Shown: positions 30,028 to 39,240, numbered from the stretch's first letter. The stretch: DNA of 51,179 nt from an uncultured Lachnospiraceae bacterium (GCA_947625775.1 CANQPM010000021.1:1-51179), one strand, 5' to 3'. A program made the numbers and translations. Notes: a model not told the origin generated them from the letters alone.

Positions 30028-31368
30028 ATGAAGATATATAAGAGAATACTGATTTTGACATGCATGTCTGCATTTCTCACAGCCTGTTCATTTTCAGGGG
30101 AAAAGGGAAGTGGAAACGCACAGGCAACACAGGACAGCCCAAGCAGCGAAAATTCGTCTCAGGCATCAGGCGGCTTAGACGACACAGCAGCTCAAAAAAA
30201 TGAAAACGGCATATCGCAGGGAATTACTATAGACGACATATTTTCAAAGCGTGATTTAAGCGGGGAATATGACGCGGGCGAGAGCATCAGCATAGAGCTT
30301 TCAGACGGCAGTATCTCTGCCTCGTCAGATACAGTTACGGTTGACGGGGGCGACATCACCCTTACGCAGGAGGGCACATATATTTTTAGCGGTTCAATAA
30401 ACAACGGGCGCATAATAGTTGACGCGGGCAAATCGGATAAAATTCAGCTTGTTTTAAACAATGCCTCTTTGACAAGCCAAAGCTCCGCCGCAATATATGT
30501 CAAAAAGGCTGATAAAGTATTCGTAACTCTGGCGGAAGGCACTCAAAACACGCTTTCAAACGGCGGCACATTCAATTCAGAAGGCGACGACAAAATAGAC
30601 GCGGTTATTTTTTCAAAAGACGACTTAACCCTAAACGGCGCAGGAACGCTCAGCATTGCCTCTCCCGCAGGTCATGGAGTGGAGTCAAAAGACGAGCTTA
30701 GAATTGCGGGCGGGACATACAGCCTTGAAACAGCATCGCACGGATTATCGGCAAATGACGAGCTTAGCATTACTGGCAGCGATATTTCCATAAACGCGGG
30801 CAAAGAAGGCATTGAGGCAACTGTGGTAAATATTTTTGACGGAAATATAGACATTACGGCGGCAAATGACGGCATAAACGCCGCCAACAAAAATTCATCA
30901 GAAACTAATGATGTCAGCATAAACATAATGGGCGGCAATATCACCATCGACGCGCAGGGCGACGGCATAGATGCAAACGGAAACATAACCGTAAGCGGCG
31001 GCAATATGATAATAATGGGACCGTCAGACAATGAAAACGCCCCGATCGACTATGACCTTTCAGCGACGATAAGCGGCGGAGTAGTCGCAGCATTCGGCTA
31101 CAGCGGCGAAGCGCAGAACTTTGGCGAAGCATCGTCTCAAGGCTCAATCCTTGTCAAGCTCGACAACCAGCCAAACGGCGCGCTCGTACAGCTTATTGAC
31201 AGCAGCGGAAATGCCCTTATCGAAAGCAGGATAGACAAAGCCTTTAATTGCGTGGTATTAAGCTGTCCATATATTAAGGCGGGAGAAACATATACCATAA
31301 AAGCAGGCGAGTATGAAACGCAGGTTGATATGACATCGCTTATATATGGCAGTGGGTATAAGCATTAG
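30028..31368 (+). CDS. DUF4353 carbohydrate-binding-like lipoprotein
   Basis: 446 residues. Lipoprotein signal with lipobox LTAC (Cys20), a Ser/Gln-rich linker to about residue 65, then a repetitive beta-helix-like body with many short strands of the kind GGNITIDAQGDGIDANGNITVSGG, typical of DUF4353 (often named carbohydrate-binding domain). It is anchored on the outer face of the membrane. As I recall, such proteins are often encoded near CotH/VTC clusters; here that cluster is 20 kb away. Ligand unknown. Confidence 0.88.
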   Translation: MKIYKRILILTCMSAFLTACSFSGEKGSGNAQATQDSPSSENSSQASGGLDDTAAQKNENGISQGITIDDIFSKRDLSGEYDAGESISIELSDGSISASSDTVTVDGGDITLTQEGTYIFSGSINNGRIIVDAGKSDKIQLVLNNASLTSQSSAAIYVKKADKVFVTLAEGTQNTLSNGGTFNSEGDDKIDAVIFSKDDLTLNGAGTLSIASPAGHGVESKDELRIAGGTYSLETASHGLSANDELSITGSDISINAGKEGIEATVVNIFDGNIDITAANDGINAANKNSSETNDVSINIMGGNITIDAQGDGIDANGNITVSGGNMIIMGPSDNENAPIDYDLSATISGGVVAAFGYSGEAQNFGEASSQGSILVKLDNQPNGALVQLIDSSGNALIESRIDKAFNCVVLSCPYIKAGETYTIKAGEYETQVDMTSLIYGSGYKH

Positions 31369-31534
31369 AGTCTTTAATCAATTATATAAGATATTTTGCC
31401 TGTGGAACAAACATAGCGGCAACATTTTGTCAACAGAAATTATCAAGCCATAATAAATGATGTAAGTGAAGTAAAAACAGGCGTGTATTTGCATAATTTG
31501 TCATTCTAACTCATTGAGTTTGAATAACGGATTA

Positions 31535-31580
31535 AAATGCCGAAAGCCTGTATTTATGCGGGTTTCCGGCATTTGTTTTA
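31535..31580 (+). terminator. Terminator upstream of the Nudix-HAD gene
   Basis: AAATGCCG/CGGCATTT pair around an inner GAAA/TTTC stem, followed by TGTTTTA. The rest of the 290-base gap 31369-31658 is AT-rich with no clear gene. Confidence 0.65.
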
Positions 31581-31658
31581 CAAAATGGCTCTAGTTTGGC
31601 TCTATTTGTGGAGAGTAATGATTGGAAGATAGAAGGAACTGATGATGAGGAGACTTAT

Positions 31659-32705
31659 ATGACGAAAGTAAATTTTTATGATAATATTGATGATTCAATG
31701 CTAAAGTTTGCAGTTATTATTGCCAGACATAATGGTAAATGGGTATTTTGCAAGCACAAGGAAAGAAATACATGGGAGGTGCCGGGAGGTCATAGAGAAG
31801 CCAATGAGGATATTATTGATACGGCGAAAAGAGAACTATTTGAAGAAACGGGTGCAATAGATTTTGATATTAGTTCAATATGTATATATTCTGTGACTGC
31901 ACCAGATAATTTCGATGGAATAGAGACGTTTGGTAAACTGTTTTTTGCAGAAATACATACATTTGAAAAAGAGCTTCACAGTGAAATAGAAAAAATAGCA
32001 ATTATGGATGAATTACCGATTAATTGGACATATCCAGAAATTCACCCCAAACTGTTAGAAGAAGCAAGGAAAAGAGGATTTTTGCCTAAGAAAGACGAAA
32101 TAAAATGGTTATTTTTTGATGTTGGTTCGACATTGGTTGATGAAAGCAAAGTTTATGAAGACAGGATGAAAAGGATAGCAGAAATATCAGGTTTAACTTA
32201 CGAGCAAATTTATAAATATGCCATGTCGTTTTATAAAGGAAACAAAAAAGGAGATTTAGAGGTAGCAAGGCAATTGGGTGTGAAATTACCTAAATGGGAA
32301 TCGCAATACGAGAGACTGTATACAGATACCAAAGATTGTCTGAAAAAGTTAAGTAGAATTTATAAAATTGGTGTAATTGCAAACCAGTCATTAGGAACTT
32401 CTATAAGATTAGAAAATTATGGAATACGAAAATATATTGATTTGATCGTCGCGTCAGCAGAAGAAGGCGTTTCAAAACCAGATAGACATATATTTGAAAT
32501 TGCATTGGAAAGAAGCAGCTGCAAGTCAGATAATGCTGTCATGATTGGAGATCGTATTGATAATGATATTGTGCCAGCAAAACAGCTTGGAATGAAAACT
32601 ATCTGGGTGAAACAAGGATTTGGAAGTTTATGGAATATAATGGATGAGAATGAAAAAGCTGATATTGAAGTTAATAATCTATCTGATATTTTGAATTTTT
32701 TATAG
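31659..32705 (+). CDS. Nudix hydrolase-HAD phosphatase fusion
   Basis: 348 residues joining two hydrolases. The Nudix domain has the full box G-x5-E-x7-RE-xx-EE-x-G (residues 44-66, GHREANEDIIDTAKREL...), resembling YtkD-type nucleotide pyrophosphatases. From about residue 149 a HAD domain follows with motif I DVGST (nucleophile Asp154), a later GVSKPD Lys motif and MIGDRIDNDI (motif IV). Start chosen at 31659, six bases after GAGGAG; a TTG at 31596 would add 21 residues without a ribosome site. Plausibly cleaves a nucleotide and then removes phosphate. It heads an AT-rich three-gene unit with an MccF-like peptidase and a GNAT. Confidence 0.87.
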   Translation: MTKVNFYDNIDDSMLKFAVIIARHNGKWVFCKHKERNTWEVPGGHREANEDIIDTAKRELFEETGAIDFDISSICIYSVTAPDNFDGIETFGKLFFAEIHTFEKELHSEIEKIAIMDELPINWTYPEIHPKLLEEARKRGFLPKKDEIKWLFFDVGSTLVDESKVYEDRMKRIAEISGLTYEQIYKYAMSFYKGNKKGDLEVARQLGVKLPKWESQYERLYTDTKDCLKKLSRIYKIGVIANQSLGTSIRLENYGIRKYIDLIVASAEEGVSKPDRHIFEIALERSSCKSDNAVMIGDRIDNDIVPAKQLGMKTIWVKQGFGSLWNIMDENEKADIEVNNLSDILNFL

Positions 32706-32715
32706 GAGACCAGTT

Positions 32716-33780
32716 ATGAAATATGCAAAGAAATTAAGAAAAGGTGACAAAGTTGCAATAGTGAGTTTATCGAGTGGAATGTTAGGTGAAGCATTTTGTA
32801 GTCATAATATTGAAATCGGTGTTAAGAGATTAAGGGAATATGGTTTAGAACCATCGTTTATGCCAAATTCGCTAAAAGGAATTGAATATTTGAAGGCTAA
32901 TCCCAAAGCAAGGGCAAAAGATTTAAAAGATGCTTTTATGGATGATTCAATTGCTGGCATTATATGTGCAATAGGCGGCGATGACACTTACAGACTTTTG
33001 CCATATTTGCTAGAGGATGAGGAATTTATTGATGCAGTTCACAAGAGTCCAAAATTGTTCACGGGTTTTTCAGATACTACGATTAATCATTTGATGTTTT
33101 ATAAGCTGGGACTATCTACATATTATGGACCTAATTTTATATGCGACTTAGCAGAAATCTCTGATGAAATGCTGCCATATAGTAAGAAGGCATTTGAAAG
33201 CTATATAGAAGGAAATGAATATCGTGAGATTACATCAAGTGAAATATGGTATCAGGAAAGAACTGATTTTTCAAAAGAGGCAGTTGGGACAGAGAGAATC
33301 TCACATAAAGAAGAGCATGGGTTTGAGCTTTTACAAGGAAAAGACTACTTTGAGGGCAGATTGTTAGGTGGATGTTTAGAGAGTTTATATGATATTTTGA
33401 CAACAACGAGATATGAAAACGAAAAAGCAGTATGTGAAAAATATGGACTGTTTCCTGATATAGCGGAATGGAAAGAGAAGATTCTTTTTATTGAAACCTG
33501 TGAAGAAAAACCAGTGCCAGAGCAGTTTGAAAAAGAAGTTGCTATGATTAAAAAGAAGGGGGTATTTGATGTTGTCAGCGGAGTTCTGGTTGGAAAGCCA
33601 CAGGATGAGAAATATTACGAAGAATATAAGGATATTCTTGTGAAGGTAGTAAATGATCTGGATTTACCGATTGTTTACAATGTGAATTTTGGACATGCAA
33701 CTCCAAGATGCGTTTTGCAGTATGGTGCTATGGCTAGAGTGGATATGAAACAGAAGAAAATAAAATGTGAGGTAATGTAA
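32716..33780 (+). CDS. S66 family peptidase, LD-carboxypeptidase/MccF-like
   Basis: 354 residues. The catalytic Ser119 lies in TGFSDTT; the Glu is in FIETCEE and the His in VNFGHATPR, the Ser-Glu-His triad of peptidase family S66. AIGGDD (85-90) is the family's N-lobe mark. The family splits into murein LD-carboxypeptidases, which recycle peptidoglycan, and MccF, which gives immunity to microcin C-like peptidyl nucleotides. Length and the neighbouring Nudix and GNAT genes lean toward MccF, but sequence alone cannot decide. Ten bases after the Nudix-HAD gene and 2 before the GNAT gene. Confidence 0.88.
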   Translation: MKYAKKLRKGDKVAIVSLSSGMLGEAFCSHNIEIGVKRLREYGLEPSFMPNSLKGIEYLKANPKARAKDLKDAFMDDSIAGIICAIGGDDTYRLLPYLLEDEEFIDAVHKSPKLFTGFSDTTINHLMFYKLGLSTYYGPNFICDLAEISDEMLPYSKKAFESYIEGNEYREITSSEIWYQERTDFSKEAVGTERISHKEEHGFELLQGKDYFEGRLLGGCLESLYDILTTTRYENEKAVCEKYGLFPDIAEWKEKILFIETCEEKPVPEQFEKEVAMIKKKGVFDVVSGVLVGKPQDEKYYEEYKDILVKVVNDLDLPIVYNVNFGHATPRCVLQYGAMARVDMKQKKIKCEVM

Positions 33781-33782
33781 GT

Positions 33783-34265
33783 ATGTTAAGATTAAGACCG
33801 TACAAAAAAGATGATGCAGAAACGATTTTGTCATGGATAAAGGACGAGAAAGTTTTTTATAAATGGACAGCAGGAATTCTAGGGGAATATCCAATTTCTG
33901 TGGAACAGTTCAATGCGGTAAGTAACCTTATGGCATTTACTGCTATTGATGATAATGAGATAATAGGATTTTTTACTATGAGACGACCGAATGAATTCTT
34001 TGAGGAGTTGCGGTTTGGATTTGTGATTGTTGATTCAGAAAAACGTGGACAGGGATATGGAAAAAAGATGCTGGAATTAGGATTGAAATATGCCAAGGAA
34101 ATATTTGGTGCAAACAAGGTTTCATTAGGTGTTTTTGAGAACAATAAATCAGCATATTATTGTTATAAAGCAACAGGTTTTGAGGATGTATCTCAAGATG
34201 AAATAGAAAAGTATACTGTAATGGGAGAAGAATGGAATTGCCTAGAATTGGAAATGAAGCTATAA
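33783..34265 (+). CDS. GNAT family N-acetyltransferase
   Basis: 160 residues with the acetyl-CoA pyrophosphate loop in VDSEKRGQGYGKKML and the closing ENNKSAYYCYKATGFE typical of RimI-like enzymes. N-terminal LRLRPYKKDDAETILSW is also standard. The gene starts 2 bases after the MccF-like gene and must be co-translated. In microcin C immunity the GNAT domain of MccE acetylates the toxic nucleotide; a parallel role here is inference. Confidence 0.88.
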   Translation: MLRLRPYKKDDAETILSWIKDEKVFYKWTAGILGEYPISVEQFNAVSNLMAFTAIDDNEIIGFFTMRRPNEFFEELRFGFVIVDSEKRGQGYGKKMLELGLKYAKEIFGANKVSLGVFENNKSAYYCYKATGFEDVSQDEIEKYTVMGEEWNCLELEMKL

Positions 34266-34316
34266 AGAAAGAGTTAAATTGTTATTGTTCTTGTAGAGCG
34301 CATGATATATATGTTA

Positions 34317-34376
34317 GGATACTATCTAAGGAAAGTATCCATGACAGGGTGGTAGCATCCCGAGTTTTATGATACC
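34317..34376 (+). other. Structured leader of a broken toxin gene
   Basis: Hairpins GGATACT/AGTATCC (34317-34340) and GGTAGCAT/ATGATACC with one mismatch (34351-34376) precede a strong ribosome site (GGGAGGTGG) and the ATG at 34413. Probably the folded 5' part of a type I toxin-like mRNA. AGGGTGG here recalls a T-box but the rest does not fit. Confidence 0.4.
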
Positions 34377-34412
34377 GGGAAAACGGAATACATAGGAAGG
34401 GAGGTGGCGCCG

Positions 34413-34502
34413 ATGACAGCTTATGAGATCGTTACAATTTTTATTGGGATATTGACTTCAAGTTGTAGCCTTAATCCTCGCCCTTACTCTTTTCAAGCGT
34501 AA
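34413..34502 (+). pseudogene. Truncated holin-like toxin gene
   Basis: After a very strong ribosome site the frame begins MTAYEIVTIFIGILT, the start of the small Firmicutes proteins named putative holin-like toxin (Hol_Tox). The membrane helix then breaks off near codon 16 and the frame runs antisense through the 3' end of the minus-strand kinase gene, stopping at 34502. The usual charged tail is absent. The junction lies at about 34455-34470, next to the kinase stop codon. This looks like a recombination or insertion scar at the edge of the AT-rich cassette. Confidence 0.6.
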
Positions 34503-35892
34503 AAATAAACTCAGTGCCAACCCCCTCCGTACTGATAACATTAATGTTTTCATTATGCGAGCGAATAATCTCCTTCGTAATCGAAAGCCCCAGCCCCGTG
34601 CCGCGCTTGTCCTTCCCGCGCGACAAATCAGTCTTATAAAAGCGGTCCCAAATAAGCTTGATGCTGTCCTTCGGTATGCCAATACCATTATCCTTTACCG
34701 ACACAAGCAGCTTATTTGACTTTTCAATCGTTTCGATTTTAATGGAAGAATTTTTGTGGCTGAATTTTATCGCGTTGTCCACCAGATTGTAAAGCACCTG
34801 CTGGATTTTTACCATATCAGCGTTTACAAACATCTTTTCCCCAGTAAGCACAAGCTCTATGGAAATATATTTTTCACGGCAAGTTCCCTCAAAGGACGCT
34901 GCCGTGTTTTTTATCACCTGATTGATGTCAAAATCCGTGCGCTCCAAAATCATTCCGTTTGTGTTTAAGTTGTTGAGCGTGAGCAGGGAGTTTGTGAGCT
35001 TCGTCAGCCTGTCAGTTTCATTCAGCACCACTCCGATATATTTTTCGTGCAGCTCAGGCGGTATCGTGCCGTCAAGCATAGCTTCCAGATAGCCCCGCAT
35101 CGACGTGAGCGGCGAGCGGAAATCGTGCGAAATGTTAGCCACAAGACGCTTTTGGTTGTCCTCGCTTTTGGCGACCTCGCTTGCCATATACGCAAGGGAG
35201 GCGGCGAGATATCCAATCTCATCTTCGCTGTCCACCTGAAACTCATACCTGAAATTGCCTATCGCGTACTGTTCTGTAGCGCGCGTGATTTTGCGCAGCG
35301 GCACATATACCATTTCAGTGAAAAAAAGCAGTATTATGAGCGAGAGCAGAAACAAAATCACCATTGTAAGGTACGAAATATTGAGCAGGGTATTGCACGA
35401 GCTTTGCAGCTTTGCCATTGAGCCATGTATTACCACATAACCCTTGACCTTGTACTGTGAAGTGATTGGCGCAAAAGCGGAAATCATATCCTCATCAAAC
35501 ATTCCGAAAAAATTCCCCACCGTGTAAAACGAGCTGCCTGTTATCGCAGGCGTGAAATTAGGGATTGTAGTAGGATTTTCAATATCAGGAGCGGCATCCG
35601 AATCAAGCACCACAAGCCCCGACGGATTAATAATCCAAATCGAGGCATCAAGAAATGTCCCTATAGCTTCAATCTGCCGCCACACCGACTCCAAGGTTAT
35701 CTCGCTGTTATACAAATCCGCAGCATAAGAATTGGAAATAAGCGTAGCCTCCCTATACAAAGCATCAGCCCTCTCGCGTTTCAGCTGCTCCAGCGTCATA
35801 CTAGAAGTAAAAGTAGCCACCACGACAAAACTGAAAAAAGCAAAAATAAGATAAGCTAAAACAAATTTCAAATAAAGTGTCCTTTTCATCAC
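34471..35892 (-). CDS. Sensor histidine kinase with outer sensor and HAMP domains
   Basis: 473 residues. Membrane segment 10-30, outer domain about 31-170 (contains SIWIINPSGLVVLDS, a PAS/Cache-like strand pair), second segment about 172-195, HAMP to about 245, then VANISHDFRSPL (His256), LVDNAIKFS, DNGIGIPKD, WDRFYKTD and RGTGLGLSIT. It resembles PhoR/WalK-like kinases. Its response regulator is encoded upstream at 36059; 166 bases with two hairpins separate them. The last codons face the broken toxin gene. Confidence 0.94.
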   Translation of the reverse strand: MMKRTLYLKFVLAYLIFAFFSFVVVATFTSSMTLEQLKRERADALYREATLISNSYAADLYNSEITLESVWRQIEAIGTFLDASIWIINPSGLVVLDSDAAPDIENPTTIPNFTPAITGSSFYTVGNFFGMFDEDMISAFAPITSQYKVKGYVVIHGSMAKLQSSCNTLLNISYLTMVILFLLSLIILLFFTEMVYVPLRKITRATEQYAIGNFRYEFQVDSEDEIGYLAASLAYMASEVAKSEDNQKRLVANISHDFRSPLTSMRGYLEAMLDGTIPPELHEKYIGVVLNETDRLTKLTNSLLTLNNLNTNGMILERTDFDINQVIKNTAASFEGTCREKYISIELVLTGEKMFVNADMVKIQQVLYNLVDNAIKFSHKNSSIKIETIEKSNKLLVSVKDNGIGIPKDSIKLIWDRFYKTDLSRGKDKRGTGLGLSITKEIIRSHNENINVISTEGVGTEFIFTLEKSKGED

Positions 35893-35973
35893 AAAACCCC
35901 ATAAGTAATCATTTTGCGTCTATATAAACATTGAGAAACCTTTAGGCGGTAATTGCCGACACAGATAAAGCGG

Positions 35974-35999
35974 GAAGAACGCCGCCCTTTGCGTTCTTC
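35974..35999. repeat. Hairpin similar to the 14.5-kb repeats
   Basis: Stem GAAGAACGC/GCGTTCTTC with loop CGCCCTTT. The 99-base repeats at 14543-14839 contain GAAAAACGC/GCGTTTTTC with loop CGCCCTT. In both places it lies between a response regulator gene and its kinase gene. Confidence 0.85.
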
Positions 36000-36010
36000 G
36001 GCATGAAATT

Positions 36011-36056
36011 AGATTTTCTTTGCGAAACACCCATTGGTGTGAGCATTAGAAAATCT
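36011..36056. repeat. Hairpin directly after the response regulator stop
   Basis: Outer stem AGATTTTCT/AGAAAATCT (9 bp) and inner stem ACACC/GGTGT. It begins 2 bases after the stop codon of the minus-strand regulator gene, with no T-run on that strand. Its place matches the second hairpin of the 14.8-kb repeat. Confidence 0.8.
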
Positions 36057-36058
36057 TT

Positions 36059-36760
36059 TCATGCTTTGACCTCAAACTTATACCCCACACTCCATATAGT
36101 AGCAATCCGCCATGTATCATGGTCTTTGATTTTCTCGCGCAGGCGCTTAATATGCACATCCACAGTGCGCGTGTCCCCAATATATTCATACCCCCAAATC
36201 TGGTCAAGCAGCTGCTCGCGCGTGTACACATGGTTTGGCGAGGAAGCAAGAAAATACAGCAGTTCAAGCTCCTTTGGCGGCATATCAATATTTTTGCCGT
36301 TGTAGATTACGGAATAATTTGTCAGATTAATCGTAAGATTCGGATAGCTAACCTCCTTTGCGGCAGCCGCCTTAGGCTCCGCGGGCGCAGTCTTATAGCG
36401 GCGCAGCACAGCCTTTACGCGCGCGACAAGCTCCTTTGTGTCAAACGGCTTTTCAATATAGTCGTCAGCTCCAAGCTCCAGCCCCAGCACCTTGTCGAAA
36501 ACCTCGCCCTTTGCGGAAAGCATGATAATCGGCGTCTGCGATTTCTGGCGTACCTCGCGGCAGACCTGATAGCCGTCAATTCCAGGCAGCATAAGATCCA
36601 GCAGAATCAAATCGGGTGAAAATGCAGCCGCCTCCTTCAGCGCGGATTCGCCGTCGTAGACGATTTTCGTCTCAAAACATTCCTTAGTCATGTACAGCGA
36701 GATAAGCTCCGCGATATTTTCATCATCATCAACAATCAAAATTTTCTGTTTGTTCGCCAT
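36059..36760 (-). CDS. OmpR/PhoB-family response regulator
   Basis: 233 residues. Receiver domain with Asp55 in LILLDLMLPGIDG and Lys in EKPFDTKEL; winged helix with MPPKELELLYFLAS and VDVHIKRLREKI. A linker rich in Ala and Pro (TAPAEPKAAAAKE) joins them. The ATG at 36760 follows GAGGG by nine bases; the frame runs open to 36796. It lies 86 bases after the mutS2 stop and may be partly transcribed from there. Partner kinase at 34471-35892. Confidence 0.94.
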   Translation of the reverse strand: MANKQKILIVDDDENIAELISLYMTKECFETKIVYDGESALKEAAAFSPDLILLDLMLPGIDGYQVCREVRQKSQTPIIMLSAKGEVFDKVLGLELGADDYIEKPFDTKELVARVKAVLRRYKTAPAEPKAAAAKEVSYPNLTINLTNYSVIYNGKNIDMPPKELELLYFLASSPNHVYTREQLLDQIWGYEYIGDTRTVDVHIKRLREKIKDHDTWRIATIWSVGYKFEVKA

Positions 36761-36846
36761 ATAAAAAATCCCTCTATTCCAATATTTGTTTAGCATTTAT
36801 AAAAAGTGGTTTATGTCCTCAAATTAAGCATTTCGCGTGTCTGCGG

Positions 36847-39240
36847 TTACTTAAATTCACATATTGTCACGCCCGCGTCACCCTCGCCGTATTCACCCAG
36901 ATGAAAATTCTTTACATAGGAAACGCGTTTTAAATGCTGCTGTACCGCCTGCCGCAAAGCACCCGTGCCCTTGCCGTGTACAATGCGCACGCTCGGCGCA
37001 TGCGAAAGATATGCGTCGTCAAGATATTTGTCAAGCTCGGAAATTGCCTCGTCCACAGTCTTTCCAATCAGATTTATTTCCATGGAAAACGCGGAGGTCT
37101 TTGCCATGCCGATATGCCCGCTGGCAGAGCCTGAACTGTATTCCTTCTTGTATTTTGAAACGTTTGGCGCGTCTTCCTCCTTCAAAAGCACCAAATCGCT
37201 GATATTGACGCGTGAGCGGATAATCCCGCACTGTACAAACAAATCGCCCTTGGCGTCAGGCTTTGAGGAAACTGTGCCCTTTAAGCCCATTGACACCACC
37301 TTTACCATATCGCCAAGCTTTATCTGGTTTGGCTTTAGCAGCTTGTGCGTGGGCTGGTTTTGCGCAGCGTATAGCTTTTTGTCCTTTTCGCTTATCTTAT
37401 CGCGTACCTTTGTGCGCTTCTTTTCCAAATCGCTTGCCGAGGCGTGGTTTAAATTGACCTTCTGGAAATCGCGTATTGTTTCGTCTGCGACATCTTTTGC
37501 CTCCTGCAGGATTTTGCGCGCCTCCTCGTTTGCCTCGCGCAGGATTTTGTCCTTCTGCGCGTCAAGCCTTTCCTGCTTCTGCTCAAGCTTTGCCTTGAGC
37601 GAGCTTATTTCCTCCTTGTAGCTTTGTATCTCATTCCGCTCATTTTCTATGGTTTTGCGGCTTGTCTCCAAATCGGCGAGCAAATCCTCAAAGCTTTCCT
37701 CCTCCTCGCTGATATGCTCCCTCGCAGAATTGATGATTTCCTCTGAAAGCCCAAGCTTTGCGGAAATGGCGAAGGCATTGCTCTTGCCGGGGATTCCGAT
37801 TAAAAGCCGATAGGTCGGTCGAAGCGTCTCCACGTCAAATTCGCAGCAGGCGTTTTCGACATAAGGCGTAGTCAGCGCAAAAACCTTTAACTCGCTGTAA
37901 TGCGTAGTCGCCATTGTCCGTATGCCCTTGTCGTGGAGATGCTTTAAAATCGCAATCGCAAGCGCCGCGCCCTCTGTAGGATCAGTCCCCGCGCCAAGCT
38001 CGTCAAAAATGCACAGCGAATTTTCGCCGGCATTATTCAATATGGAAATAGTGTTTGTCATATGCGCCGAAAATGTGGACAAGTTCTGTTCTATGCTCTG
38101 CTCGTCGCCGATATCCGCATAAACCTCATTGAAAACGCCAAGCTCCGAGCGGTCAAGCGCAGGAATGTGCAGCCCCGCCTGTCCCATAAGCGAAAAAAGC
38201 CCGACGGTCTTTAAGGACACAGTTTTCCCGCCCGTATTCGGTCCAGTCACGATAAGCAGATCAAACTCGTCACCAAGCCGTATGTCTATCGGCACGACGC
38301 GCTTTTTGTCAAGGAGCGGATGCCTGCCCTTGCGTATGTTTATATAACGGCGGTCGTTGAAAACAGGGCGCGACGCGTTCATGTCAATCGCAAGTCCCGC
38401 CTTGGCGAAGATAAAGTCAAGCTTTGTAAGCAGTCTGTAATTATTCATCAGTTCTTCTGCGTGTTCTCCCGCAGCGGCGCTTAGCTCCGCGAAAATACGC
38501 TCAATTTCCTCTTTTTCCTCTGCGTCAAGCTCTTTTAGGCGGTTGTTCAGCTCCACCACGGCGGCGGGCTCGATGAAAAGCGTGGAGCCTGTCGCGGACT
38601 GGTCATGCACCATGCCGGGCACGTCGCCTTTATGCTCAGATTTTACAGGAATACAGTATCGGTTGTTTCGCATTGTGATTACCGCGTCCTGCAGGTATGT
38701 GCGGCAGCTGCCGTTTACCATGTTTGTGAGCTGCGAGTGTATTTTCTCGTTTGTGAGGCTTATGCTGCGCCTGATGTGCTTTAACGCAGGGCTTGCGTCG
38801 TCAGCGATTTCCTCCTCGGAAATTATGCAGCGGTTTATCTCGTTCTGCAGAGGAGTGAGCGGTTCAAGCCCTTCAAAATATGCCTGCAGGGTGTCGATAG
38901 TTTCCTCGTCATGCTCCGTGCGCGAGTAAGCCTTTGCCTTTGACGCGCACTCCAGCGAGGCGGCAATTTTCAAAAGCTCAATTGCGGACAGTGAGCTTCC
39001 GATTTCAAGCGACTTTACGCTTCGGCTGATGTCCTTATTTCCTACAAAGCTTATGCGCCCGTCCTTTACAAGCCGCGTAAAGGCGTCAGCAGTGTTAGCC
39101 TGCGCCTCCTCTATGGCTGAAAGCTCAGTCATAGGGACAAGCCTCTCGCAAAGGCGCTTTCCCGATTCTGAGCCTGCTTTTTCCGTAAGAAGATTTATTA
39201 TTTTGTTATATTCAAGTATGCGTAATGCTTTCTCGTTCAT
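36847..39240 (-). CDS. mutS2: MutS2 family endonuclease/ribosome rescue factor
   Basis: 797 residues. N-terminal MutS core without the mismatch-reading domain, ATPase with Walker A TGPNTGGKTVS and Walker B-like CIFDELGAGTDPTEG, a long charged coiled coil (about 510-620), a KOW-like patch (GDMVKVVSMGLKG) and a C-terminal Smr domain with HGKGTGALR. In Bacillus MutS2 splits collided ribosomes; in other bacteria it suppresses recombination. GGGGG precedes two adjacent ATGs (39243 and 39240). Transcribed toward the third two-component system. Confidence 0.96.
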   Translation of the reverse strand: MNEKALRILEYNKIINLLTEKAGSESGKRLCERLVPMTELSAIEEAQANTADAFTRLVKDGRISFVGNKDISRSVKSLEIGSSLSAIELLKIAASLECASKAKAYSRTEHDEETIDTLQAYFEGLEPLTPLQNEINRCIISEEEIADDASPALKHIRRSISLTNEKIHSQLTNMVNGSCRTYLQDAVITMRNNRYCIPVKSEHKGDVPGMVHDQSATGSTLFIEPAAVVELNNRLKELDAEEKEEIERIFAELSAAAGEHAEELMNNYRLLTKLDFIFAKAGLAIDMNASRPVFNDRRYINIRKGRHPLLDKKRVVPIDIRLGDEFDLLIVTGPNTGGKTVSLKTVGLFSLMGQAGLHIPALDRSELGVFNEVYADIGDEQSIEQNLSTFSAHMTNTISILNNAGENSLCIFDELGAGTDPTEGAALAIAILKHLHDKGIRTMATTHYSELKVFALTTPYVENACCEFDVETLRPTYRLLIGIPGKSNAFAISAKLGLSEEIINSAREHISEEEESFEDLLADLETSRKTIENERNEIQSYKEEISSLKAKLEQKQERLDAQKDKILREANEEARKILQEAKDVADETIRDFQKVNLNHASASDLEKKRTKVRDKISEKDKKLYAAQNQPTHKLLKPNQIKLGDMVKVVSMGLKGTVSSKPDAKGDLFVQCGIIRSRVNISDLVLLKEEDAPNVSKYKKEYSSGSASGHIGMAKTSAFSMEINLIGKTVDEAISELDKYLDDAYLSHAPSVRIVHGKGTGALRQAVQQHLKRVSYVKNFHLGEYGEGDAGVTICEFK

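Noticed and set aside
34341-34380. T-box riboswitch suggested by AGGGTGGTAGC
   Set aside because: The conserved ACCGCG continuation, a stem I with specifier loop and a terminator/antiterminator pair are missing; a broken toxin gene follows, not an amino-acid gene.
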